A stretch of DNA of 64,000 nucleotides from Galbula dea (taxonomy: Eukaryota; Chordata; Aves; Piciformes; Galbulidae). The DNA lies in the NCBI GenBank assembly GCA_013399015.1, contig VWZX01009108.1:132218-196217 (forward strand), written 5' to 3'. Under the pieces are notes generated by a model. It was not told where the DNA came from. It saw nothing but the letters and a program-made list of their open reading frames with translations, and did no database searches. The translations under genes were made by a program, and so were the position numbers. Positions 51,201-63,200 of the stretch are shown here, in pieces; within the stretch, counting starts at the first letter, position 1, and the number at the start of each line of letters is the position of its first letter.

Positions 51201-54200
51201 ATCCTCATCTTCCTCTTCTCCAGGACAGACACCACAGAGTCCAAGCTTGCTGTCAAAGAGGAAGAAAGTCAAAATGAAGAGGGAGAAGACCTCCTCTTCA
51301 GGCAAACGGTCTTCATCCAGAGCAGCCGAAACCGACGCTGCGATCCTCAGCATAGGAGGCAGCAAGCCTGAGGACATGTTGTGGTTTCACAGAGCACTGA
51401 CTCTGCTGATAATTCTCAGACACCTAACGAAAAAGGATCCCCAAGGCTTGGGGGTGACAAATGATGCTGTAGCAGATGCCTGTCAAGCCCTGGTAGGTCC
51501 CACAGCTCACAGCCGCCTGCTTGTCATTTCTGGCATCCCGACTCACCTGGAGGAGGGCACGGTGCGAAGTGCCATCAGAAAGGCCTGTAATGCCCACGGT
51601 GGGGTCTTCAAAGAGGAGATCTACATCCCTTTGCAGGAAGAGGAGCCCAAAAAAATCAAGGACAAAGCAGAAGGAGGAGAATGCAGAACTGAACTGGACA
51701 AACCAACTGTTTCCAGTAGTGCAGACAGTTTGGATATCAGCAGCTCCAGCAGTGTCACACCTGCCATGAGCGTTAGTGCTTCGGCATCTACGAGCCAGGC
51801 TTCCCTCTGCAGCTCCCAGGGCATATCTCGGACAGTTAGTGATATCTCAGTTGACCAATTTCAGGCTGGACTGGAACTGGCCATCCCACCAGGACTACTA
51901 GAACCACATGTTGTTTCCAGCCAGGAGAGTTTGGATCTTTCCCATTGCAGTACTGGGAGCCTTGGCAGCCTGGGCAGCCTCGGGGAACCGCTGGACAACG
52001 TGGAAACAGCATCTGTGTCTGATGTTGGATCCATGTACACAGTGACATCTCTGGACAACCAGCCACTTCTGGCACGGCCCATCAAGGGGTTTGCTGTGGT
52101 GGAGGTAATAGCCCTCAGTCAGGAGAAGGTGCCTTTTGGGTCAGGGTGTTATGAGAGAATGAGATTTGATTCTGGTAACTTCTATTTTGAACCTCTGGCT
52201 TTGAGGAATGCTGCCCTGTTTGTGGCTTGTGTGTAACACCATGATCTTCCTGGTAAGGAAAACAGTGTGCTGAATGTTTTCTTCTGTAAAGATCCTTCTG
52301 CTTGACTGAGGCCACAGCTTGAATGCTGGAGACTGAAGGGTGCTGTTAGCAAGGTGCAACTCGGCAAAGGTCATGGGTGCAGAGTAAATGTATGTCAATG
52401 TGCACATGAGGCTAAGGGGGCTAGGAGAGCTCAGCTTGAGGAGCACAGAACTTGAGTCACCACAGTACCATTCAGTCTTGGAAGCATTCACTGTCTCTCA
52501 GAGGACAGAAGGGGCTTAGCAGTGGAGCTATCAAGGGACAATTTGAAACCAGAAGGAAGTACTCTTGTATGTTCCAGACTGTAGAGCTGGTTGCCACAAG
52601 GTGTTGCAAAAGCCAAGGGTAGACATGAATTCATAAAGGGTGAAGTTCCTGGAGGAGGTTCCAGTTGGCAGCTGTTAAGCACAGCAGTCAGTGGTTGACT
52701 GAAGAGGTCTTTAAGCTGCTGCTTCCTCCAGGCTGAGAGAATATGGGATGGAAAAGTTCCATTTCCAATTTGTAACTTTCTTCAGAGCTTTGCTGCTGGC
52801 CACTGCTGGAGAGAAATTTAGAGGCAGGTAGCCTTCTGGCTTGCCCTGCAAGGCAGTTATGTTTAATGAGTACATTTGCACATCTTTTAAACCATCTCCA
52901 GATTCCTCTCTAGAATTTCTTTGGCAGAGGTGATGGAATTTGGTGATGTCTGCTTCCAGATCAATTTTGAAAAGCAGTGTGGGTGGTTGTCACTGATGCC
53001 AGATCCCTGTAGGTTTTCAGCTCTGCAGCAGAACCCTTCCTCTGTTGTTACACTAACTGCATGCTGCAGATTGATCAGAAGCTTGCAGAAGCACAGCCTT
53101 TTCTGATAGCCTCTGAATGCAGAGAGACTTCTGCTGTGTAGTCTGGGATTGCTATCAGTTTCCCTTTTAAGAAGAAAATCAGCTTATTCAGGTAGAAAAT
53201 CTTCAGTTGCTATTCTTAAGCTCTTAATTGACATGAAGACCAAGGAGTTGAACTAAATCATAGAGTGTGTACAGAAAGCTGTCAGCAGATTCACATAGGA
53301 GCCTACTCCAAGTCTGTGGCTGCTGTCATAATGCTGCAGGGTGCTTATTCTTGGAATGAAAGGAAGTTATTGTTCCTGTTCCCAATTTGAGGAGCTGAAA
53401 CTTCAAGGCCTGTGCTAATTTCAATCTCTTTTCCTAAATGGAGGATTGAAGCAAGAGCAGCAGAGTTGCCAATGCTGGCAGGTTACCTCTCTGAAACTCT
53501 CAGCTTCTTGTCTGACATTCCTAAGGGCTGTCTGCAGACTAAAGGAGTAGCTGGTTCAGAGCTGTGCCTGTTTGACTCACAGCATGGTGACTTCAGTGGC
53601 CAAATGTTCTTGGAAAGGATGTTTCTGGGCTGAACCTGAGTCCTGGTATCAAGTTATTGGTGTTAGAAGAGATGCAGTGGTGATTAGCTGTGTGGGGAGG
53701 GGAGAAAGCTTCAGAGCCCAGTTCATCTAAGTGGAAGGGAATCTGTTTTGCTCAGAATTCCTCTGAACTGATTTCCTTGTTTGTACAGATAAGGTCAAGA
53801 GCTAAAATAGAGAAAATCCGAGCCAGTCTGTTTAACAGCAGTGATCTCATTGGCTTGTCCAGCCTGGATGGTGAAGATGAGCTGATGGAAATGTCAACTG
53901 AAGAGATTTTAACTGTTTCTACTGTCAATCAGAGTTTATTTGACACACAAGGGAGCCCAGCACTAGAAGATTATTTCAATGATAAGTCAATAAAAGGTAA
54001 GTGGGTTTCATGTTGCTAAATGTCTGGCTTGAGCTCTGCATTTTGGGGGGATAGACAGGGGGCAGATTCTCCTTGCTGGTGTAAATTCACTCTGACTGGC
54101 TCACTGATGTGAGGGGAAGCCAGGGAGTGACTTCAGAGCAAGTTTCCTCCCTCTGATCAGTTGGCAGACAGCTCTTTGCCATCTGAAGTTGCTCCAGTGT

Positions 54201-57200
54201 CCTCACAGCTAATCCAACAACAATAACAACAACAAAAATAAAAGAGGAGGAAGAAAGAAAACCCCAAAACACTCCTTCCAGCCCCAAAATCTACTGCCTG
54301 AGTTGTTTAGTGACTCCTGGGAAGAAAAGAACCACTCTAATAATTTTGCACTGTTAGACACAGCAGAATTGGAGTCATTTCTGTTTTCTACCAACACAAA
54401 AGCTATGGAGACCCTAACAGATCTGGAATGAGCCTGAATCAGGGAACAGGGGAGGATGACACTTGAAGGAAGCTCAGCTGACTCTGAGTTCAACTGGTAG
54501 GTGTCAGGGTGTACCTACACAGCACAGTTTTTCTACTAGTATGTGGCCAAGCAGGAGAAGACCTTCACAAAGGAGGTGTCAGAGTGCAGAAAGGCCAGGG
54601 CTGCTAGGAGAACTTTCCAAGTGGTTTTTCTCTCTCAGCTCAAGTGACTTGTGGTTCCAGTGCTGGAGCTGAACATGCAGTGTGTGGCACACAGCAGGTT
54701 GCCAGCAGGGTGATGGTGTTTCAGATCAGCTTTGCATTTCATCTCTGGCTTTTCATTAGGTGAAAAATTGGTCCCAGGAGCTCGGGAAGTCCTCACTGAA
54801 ATATTTAAGAGCTGTGCCCATTCTGAGCAAATGCTGAGCCTCACTCCAGCCAAACCTATCAAGGTTGCTGATATTTATCTTAGCAAGGAGCAGATCAATT
54901 CTCAGACTCCTGGAAACCTTCTCCACATCTTCTTCACCAACGTCCGTCCTCCAAAGAAGGTGCTAGAGGATCAGCTTACGCAGGTAGTAGTGCTTTCAGA
55001 AGGGCTTGCAGCACCTTCTGGTGGCCCTTGGCAGCACTGGCTCATTTTTTGCTTTCTGGGTTGGCAGATTTTGAGGAAATATGGTGTGCCCAAGCCCAAA
55101 TTTGACAAGAGCAAGTACAACAAGGCAGGCAAAGAGCAGCACCCAGTGAAAGTCGTCAGCACCAAGCGCCCAGTTACGAAGCCACCGACCAAGGAGAAGT
55201 CCATGCTCAACAGTGTCAGGTTGGGACAGCTGCAAAGCTTGGGATTTCTCTGGGGAAATCCAGATTTTTCTTCCCTCTCCCTCTGTATTTCCATGTATGG
55301 ATTGGAAGAGGGAAATGTGGCTTTTAAGGTTAGGAAAGACCTTCAAGGAATGTTTGGGTTTCTTGAAGAGATGAGAGAAAACTTTGATCCTAACCTTGAG
55401 TTTGTCCCTCAGCCGAACAGCCCTAAGTGAGAAGAAGCCTACTGTGAAGCCAAAATCTCCTGAGAAGAGCAAACCTGAAGAGAAGGACCCTGAAAAGTCT
55501 CCCACCAAGAAACAGGAAGGTAGGAGCTGTGGAGAAAGATGAAATCATAGAAAAGAAAGACATTTGTTGTGTTGGCATGCTGCTGTGGTGTCACGATGGG
55601 TTTGGGTTGTCTTTGGTTGTAGTCAGGCTAACTGAAAGATTAAGCAGTGATTTAAAATGCTGCTTTTGTTTGTGTCCCTGTAAATCTGGACTTGACAATG
55701 TAAAGGAGAGCTGGCTTCCTGAGAGAGAGAGTTTCAAGGCCTTCTCCTTTCCTTGTACAGTGAAGGATTTGGATATCATGGGGTTGAACTGGGTGGTTTT
55801 AAATTGCTTCTCAACTTACATGGAAAATTATTAAGTCCCAAGAGGAGAATTGGATGAAAGAAGCTTCAGATGCCTCATAATTAGTCTATCCCTGGAGGAG
55901 ACAGCACAGCCATGCTGTGGCAGGAGTTAGTTGTAGGCTCTTGCTTGATACTGCTTTCTCTAATCAGGTGGAGGAGTGAATGGAGAGTTTGGGCTCTGCT
56001 CATCACTGTAGGAAACACCAGGTTAGTTTAGAAGGGTGGAATTTCAGCATCCAGCCAAGTATGGATCTGATATCTGGTTAGATACATTGGTGGAGCTGTT
56101 CCAGAGGGCAGCTGGAGGATTTGTGGCCTTGAGAGGGAAGAGTAAGTGCTGTTTCCTGAAGGCTAGAGGGGACCTCAGTAGCATGGTGCTAAGAACCACT
56201 GGAGAAACAAGCCGTGGTGGGATGGGTAGAGCCAGGTGAAAGCTGCCAGGTAGCCCCCTCCTACTCCAACCATTTTCCTGTGTGGTGTCTAGATTTGGCA
56301 GTAAATCCTTAACTGTTTGATGGTTGTATCTTTGCTGGCAGTTCCTGAGGAGAAGTATTTGACCCTGGATGGATTTCACAGATTCGTGGTTGACCGATCC
56401 AAGCAGGATATCCGCAGTGTGTGGAGAGCTATCCTGTCCTGTGGCTATGATCTGCATTTTGAAAGGTACATAGGATCACCAGAGCTGGAAGGGACCTAGT
56501 TCCAACCCCACTGCCTGCCAGGGACACCTCCCACAGCACCATCCAGCCTGGCCTTAAAAGCTTCCAGGGATGGATGAGGCTTCCACAGCCTCTCTGGGCA
56601 ACCTGTGCCAGTGTCTCCCCACCCTAACAGGGAAGAACTTCCTCCTAATATCCAGTCTAAATCTCCCCTCCTCTGGCTTGCATCCATTCCCCCTGGTTCT
56701 CTCACCTGTGTGAAGTTGTAAGTAACTGAGTAGGCAGCTCCCTTTTTTTTCTTGTTACTAACTAAGTGAGGTGATAAATCAGTTTGTATTCTCAAACTGG
56801 AGTTCTTGTCATGAAACAGCCCTGCTTCAGGAAAGGAGAGAGAAGTAGAACAAGCTCCCTGGTGGTAGACTCAACATGCTGTTAGTAAGAAGTTAGTAAA
56901 TTACAAACTCTTGCTATAACTGAAGTTTAGGCAGCTCTAATGCTTCTCACCTTTCAGGTGTGCCTGCATTGATGCCAGACATGCTCAGAAAGCATCCAGA
57001 AAGTGGAGCCTGGAGATGGATGTAGCCCTTGTCCAGTACATCAACAGGCTTTGTCGCCACCTTGCCATTACCCCAGCACGCCTCCATCCCCATGAAGTCT
57101 ATCTGGATCCAGCTGATGCAGCAGATCCCAGAATCTCCTGTCTCTTGAGTATGTGTAGATGGTTTGTGCAGAGCCTACCTTCAGTGGCAGAGCTTTGCAG

Positions 57201-60200
57201 AGCTTCTGGACAACCTGGGCTGTCACTGTCACCCAGGACCTTCCTTTAGAGGTTGCAGGTTGGAGGCTCTGGGGGCTGAGGGCAACACTGAGTCTGGGTC
57301 TTCTCTCTCCTTGGGTGTGCTTGGGCACCGTGGTGGTGGTGTTAGAAGTGCACTGTGACTCTGCTCTGCTCTCCAAGCAGGCCACCTAGATCAGGCTGGG
57401 GCAGGAAGATGCCAGGGGGAAGGAAGGTTGGATTTCAGTTCTGCACCTAGGCAAACTTAAATCCTGTTGTAAGCACTGAGTTCCTTTAAGAGGGTCTCCA
57501 GAGAATGCACATTCAGTGATGAGGGAAGACGCTGAACTCAAACACCCAGAGACTTGGGAGACCTGGGAAGGAACATCCCAGATCACGGCTGTTCTTGCCC
57601 TCTTGTTGATGTGCAGAGAGCAGGAGGGGCTGCTTGTTTGGCTCCTGGCCTGGCTCTGTTGGGACACTGGACTTTGCAGCAGACAGGGACTCTCTTTCCC
57701 TCTCTAACTGGCTGTTCCCCCTCAGATGTTCCTGTTGAAAGCCTGCGCCTGCGCTTCGCCCTGCTGCAGTCTCTCAACACCACGCTGGAGACCTTCTTCC
57801 TGCCGCTGGTGGAGCTGCGGCAGACGGAGATGTACGCCAGCAGCATTGCTGCCTTGCTGCAGGAGGCCAAAGGTCAGCTCCTTGGGGAAGGTGCCTGTGG
57901 CCTGGAAGGGTGCACTCTGCTCTCTACACTCCAGGGAATCCCCTGAGCGTGTTTTGCAGGAGGGTTGGGTGTGTTTATGCACGGGGCAGGAAGGAGAAGG
58001 TGGAGGGGAGAGGAGGGATGGGATGGTGAATGGGTTTTGTGCTAACAAAGGCTTGTGGGATTTGTTTCTCAGCTCACAGCTGGGGCACAGTCTGTCTGAG
58101 GTGATGGCCAAAAACCAGCATTAATCCAAGGGCAGTTCTCAGTGTGGGAGTGGTGGAGTCACCCTCCCTGGAGGGGTTCAGAAACCATGTGGATGTGGCA
58201 CTTGGCAGCGTGGTTTAGTGGCATTGGGTCAACAGCTGGCCTTGATCACAGAGGCCTTTTCCAACCTTCATGATTCTGTGATTCTTGGAGGTACCCATGA
58301 GTTGGAATTGTGTTAGTCAACAAGCAGCAGACCAGGTGAAAGCCTGACATCCTCCTTGTCACTGAAGGTGTAGAATTAGAGAGATCTAGGAAAGGCTTAC
58401 TGTGCCTCAGCAGTTAAAATTGTTTTTACAAACCTTCATTAGACAAACAAACCTACCCAAGGTTTAGGTCATTACATTTGCCAAGCTTGTTTCCTTCATA
58501 CAACATTCACCACAGGTGTGTCAGTGTGAGCGAGGAGGATTTTATGTGGGCACCAGCTTGGAAAGAAAACCAGCCTGTAAAGCCAGTATGGAGAAGTGAG
58601 GGGTGTTCAGAGATTGCTCTTTGCAGAGCCTGTGTTTGTGGTGCAGTGTGAGAGCTCAGGTTTTTATCCTGTTTCCTTGCTTCCAACATGACTGTCAAAA
58701 CATCTCAGTTTCTGAAAGCTCTCTGGCAAAGTGTTTCTGCTTCACAGAGGTTCTGGTGGAGTTGCTGTGATCTATTTATATAGCATTAGGATTGTGTTCA
58801 TCCTGTTGTAACCCAGAGCATTTCCTTCAGTAAACATCAGGAACAAATCAATTAGCTCTATCTTACCTAGTGGAGGTGAAGTTGTTATTCTGCCATAGAG
58901 AGTATCAGAGACTAAGATTGTAGAAGGATGGAAGGAAAGAGGAGGCTCAGGGGAGACCTTTTTGCTCCCTGCAGCTCCCTGAAAGGAGGTTGGAGTGAGG
59001 TAGGGGTTGGTTTCTTCTCCCAGGTTACCAGTGACAGGACAAGAGGAAATGGCCTCAAGTTGTGCCAGGAGAGGTTTGGGTTAGATATTGGGAAAAGGAG
59101 CTGTTAGGCATTGGCCCAGGCTGCCCAGGGCAGTGCTGGAGTCACCATCCCTGGAGATGTGGCTTAGTGATGTCCTGGCAGTGTTAGGTTAATACTTGGC
59201 CTCGATCTTGGAGCTCTTTTCCAACCTGTATGACTGTATGATAGATTAACTGTACTGAAATGTCTGTCTTTAGGTTTAATCTTCTATGACACAAAAGTAA
59301 CTGTAATGAACAGAGTGCTGAATGCCACTGTCCAAAGAACTGCTGATCATGCAGCCCCAGAGATCACCCTGGATCCTTTGGAAATCGTTGGAGGTAGGAG
59401 GAACATTTCTCCTTTCCCTCTTAAGCCACTGCAACAGCTCAGGTCTCTTGCTAACCAAGCTCAGAGGCTTCTTAATGCCAGCTACTGTGAGTGTGGGGAT
59501 TTGATTGGATTTCTTCCTGTTGTCTTTTCAACAGGGGAGATTCGTTCTTCAGAGAACTCCTACTTCTGCCAGGCAGCCAGGCAGCTGGCCTGTGTGCCCT
59601 CCTCCCAGCTCTGTGTCAAGCTGGCCAGCGGCGGGGACCCCACCTACGCCTTCAACATCCGCTTCACCGGGGAGGAGGTTCACGGGACAAGTAAGTTGGG
59701 ATTGCAGGGTTACCCAACAGGGGTGACCCCAGCTAAAGCTGAGAGACTTTGCCCCAGGGGGGGACAAGTTTTCACCAGAAGGTGGCCCCTGTGAGTGTGA
59801 GAAGCAGGGCGAGGGAGGTTCTCCTCCCACCGCTCTGCTCTAGTCAGGCCACATCTGGAGTCCTGGGGCCAGCTCTGGGCTCCCCAGTTCCAGAGAGATA
59901 AGGAACTGCTGGAGAGAGGCCAGCAGAGGCTCCCAAGATGCTGAGGGCACTGGAGCATCGCTGGGAGGAGGAAAGGCTGAGAGCCCTGAGGCTGCTTAGC
60001 CTGGAGAAGAGCAGAAGTCTGGGCTCAGAGGCAGTGGGAAGAAGCCTCCAAGGGTCTCAGGCCGTCGGTTCTCTCTCTTGCAGGTGGATCCTTCCGGCAC
60101 TTCCTCTGGCAAGTCTGTAAGGAGTTGCAGAGCTCCTCACTCTCCCTTCTCCTCTTGTGCCCAAGCTCTGCAGTCAACAAGAACAAGGTGTGGTGTCTGA

Positions 60201-63200
60201 ATGCAAGAACTGCACTTGCTTTTCTCTTTCTGAGTGCATGTGTTTGACCAGGAGTAGGAGACATTCAGTCAGTGACACAGGGGAGAAGCTCCAGATCAAC
60301 AGCCCCCAGGAGCACATCTCTCCAGACAGGTCTCACATGCCTGATGGAACTGGAAGTGGCTGTTGTTGAATCCCCTGTGGTGCTTCCTGTGGCACTGCAG
60401 GGACCTGAAGGAGTAGCCAAGCAGTCAAACTAACCTGCAAAATGCACCAAGAATGTCACCAGCAAAGTCATGGCTAGTAGAACAAGATGGCTCCAGCCAT
60501 GCTGCTTGATGCATGCTTAGTGTCCTCCTATTTTGTACAGTAAATTTATTCTAGGACAAGATTAAGTTGATGGCCCAAAGAATGGGCAGTGGTTGGGGTC
60601 TCTAGTTCCTTCCTAGGAGTATTCCCAAGGTAGGAAGACAGCTTATTTCCCACAAGACCAGCTACATAGCAAAGCTGGCTTTGCACATCCAGACTGTGTG
60701 TCAGAAACATCCCACAGCTGAGGGACTTGGAGAGCAAACTGATTATCAGGTACAGAGCAGCCCTGTGCATGCTGGCTAATGAGTGGGGCTCTGGAGCAAA
60801 CCAGCTTCATGCTGTTGCTTTGGGTCACTGAGAGGTAAGAGAATGGAGAGGTAATGTCACAGTATAACCTGCACAGGCTCCATGCCACCTTCAGCAAATC
60901 CTTGTGTAGTCACCTCAACAGCATTCAGCATGTTCAGAGCAGGATTTCCACAAGCCTGTGGGAACCTGGGGACCTATTAAATGCTGCTTCATGTGCTCTG
61001 CTCTGCTTTTTCTCTCCAGGGGAAGTACATCCTGACCCCTAGCCCTATCACCTACGCTGAGGAGCAGCTGTTCCATTTCTTTGGGCAGCTCTTGGGTATT
61101 GCAATTCGAGCAGATGTTCCTCTGCCACTTGACCTCCTGCCCTCCTTCTGGAAGACCCTGGTAGGAGAGCCCCTGGATCCTGATGTTGATCTCCAGGAAG
61201 CTGACATCCTCACCTACAACTACATCAAAAAATTTGAAAATGTAAGGTGCTTTTCTTGCTCTCCCCTCCTGTTTTCCAGGGTTTCCCCCTGAGTTTCAGG
61301 GTCCTAGGAGCAGTTCACTTCACTGTCTGCCCTAGAGGGCAGTAGTTGGCTTCCTGGCTAGCAGATGTTTTTCATGTGAGCAGGGTCAGGAAGTGTTTTG
61401 GCTCATCTTGGGTGCCTGCTGATGGCTTGAAAAAGCTGCTTGGTCTCCACTGCTGCCAGGCACAGTGGAATTAAAACTGCTGAGATGTTTACTGGACCTT
61501 GGCAGCACACTAAACCAGAAAATAACCCACCAAAGGCATGTTTCCAGACGATAGAATGAGTGATCTTTGTACCATGAAGGAGTCCCAGGAGTAAGTGTGT
61601 GTCATGCTGGGCACCAGGTACTAGTCTTGTGTTTCCTGGCAGATAAATGATGAGACAGAACTGGAAGCTCTGTGTGCAGAAATTGCTTCTCAGCACCTAG
61701 CAACAGAGAGCCCTGACTGTCCTAACAAGCCATGCTGCAAGTTCACCTACCTGACCATGACAGGGGAAGAGGTGGAGCTGTGTCCCAGGGGCAGGCACAT
61801 TCCAGTGGGGTAAGTTAACAGTCTTTGTGGCAGGATGTTGCACTGGCTTGCATGGGAAAGAAGCAGCTCTGGAATCATTTTCTGAGCACTAGGCTCTGCA
61901 GAGAGGCTTTTGTAACAAGCTGAAGGAAGGAGCTGGGAAAGCTTTAGGTGTGCTGGCAGAAGCATGGCAGCTCCAGCACTGCCTTTTGTTCTGTGAGGAC
62001 AGGCAGCTGAGGAGCACTGCTTACCAGCTGTGAGCTGGCTTCACTGGACACCCCCAGCTGGGAGCCTTCTGGGGATTGGGCAAGCAGGAGAGAAGAGGAG
62101 GAGGAGGCTGAGGAAAGTGGAGTTAAATTGGGAAGCATCAGAATGCCAATAGCTTTAGTGCTCATTGCTGGTTATTCAGGTGTGGATTCTGCCCCTGCTG
62201 TAAGCCCTGGAGATGTGGTGCTGAGGGCCATGGGTTAGTGGTGACCTGGCAGTGCTGGGGAACAGCTGGATGATCTTAAAGGTCTCTTCCAAGCAAAATG
62301 ATTCTCTGAGGGCTCTCACACTCTCCTTTCTCATCCTGAATCTCTGCCTCTCCCAGGTGGGAGAACAAGGACGTTTATGCCACAGCCATCCGGAGCCTGA
62401 GGCTGCGCGAGCTGCAGACTCCAGAGTGCATGACTGCAGTGCGTGCTGGGCTGGGCTCCATCATCCCCCTGCAGCTCCTGACTACACTCACCCCTCTGGA
62501 GATGGAGCTGAGGACATGTGGGCTTCCCTACATCAACCTGGAGTTTCTCAAGGTGGGAACAACTGGGGCTGCTTACCAGTCTGAGGCGTAGAGGGGATGG
62601 GGAAGGTGTTAGGGGAGAACCTTCTAGCCAGGATGCTCCTTGTGGAACACTAGCTTGTTCTTGGACACCCTTGTGCCCTCTGGGAAGCTTGTTAAGGTTT
62701 AGGAAGTAATAGGAGTGGGACCTGTTCCAGTGAGGAATGAGGAATTTACTTTGTAACATCAAGTTTGAAATCTGTCTCTGTTCAGTGTTTGGCACTTGAG
62801 CTAAGGGCTGAAAGCATCATTGCCCCCAAAGTCACCCCATGTGGCTAAGAGCATTGTGCAGATGCTGCTGGAGTTCTGTCAGGCTTGGTGCTGTGATTGC
62901 TTCCCTGGGGAGCCTCTTCCAGGTCTCCAGCACCCCCTGGGTGAAGAACCTTTTCCTAATATCCAACCTAACCCTGCCCTGGCACAGCTTCATGCTGTTC
63001 CCCTGGGTCCTGTCACTGGTCACCAGAGAGAAGAGATCAGCTCCTGCCCCTCCTTCACCTCTGGTGAGGAAGTTCTAGACCATGATGAGGTCTCCTCTCA
63101 GTCTCCTCTTCTCCAGGCTGAACAAACCAAGTGACTTCAGCAGCTCCTCCATGAAAAGAACTGTTCTGCTGTGTCAGAAGCTGTAGAATGTGCTCCACCA

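Noticed and set aside
57554..58124. Long overlapping frames on both strands around exon 67
   Set aside because: They are shadows of the GC-rich exon 67 and flanking intron; only the phase-1 HECTD4 frame joins its neighbours.
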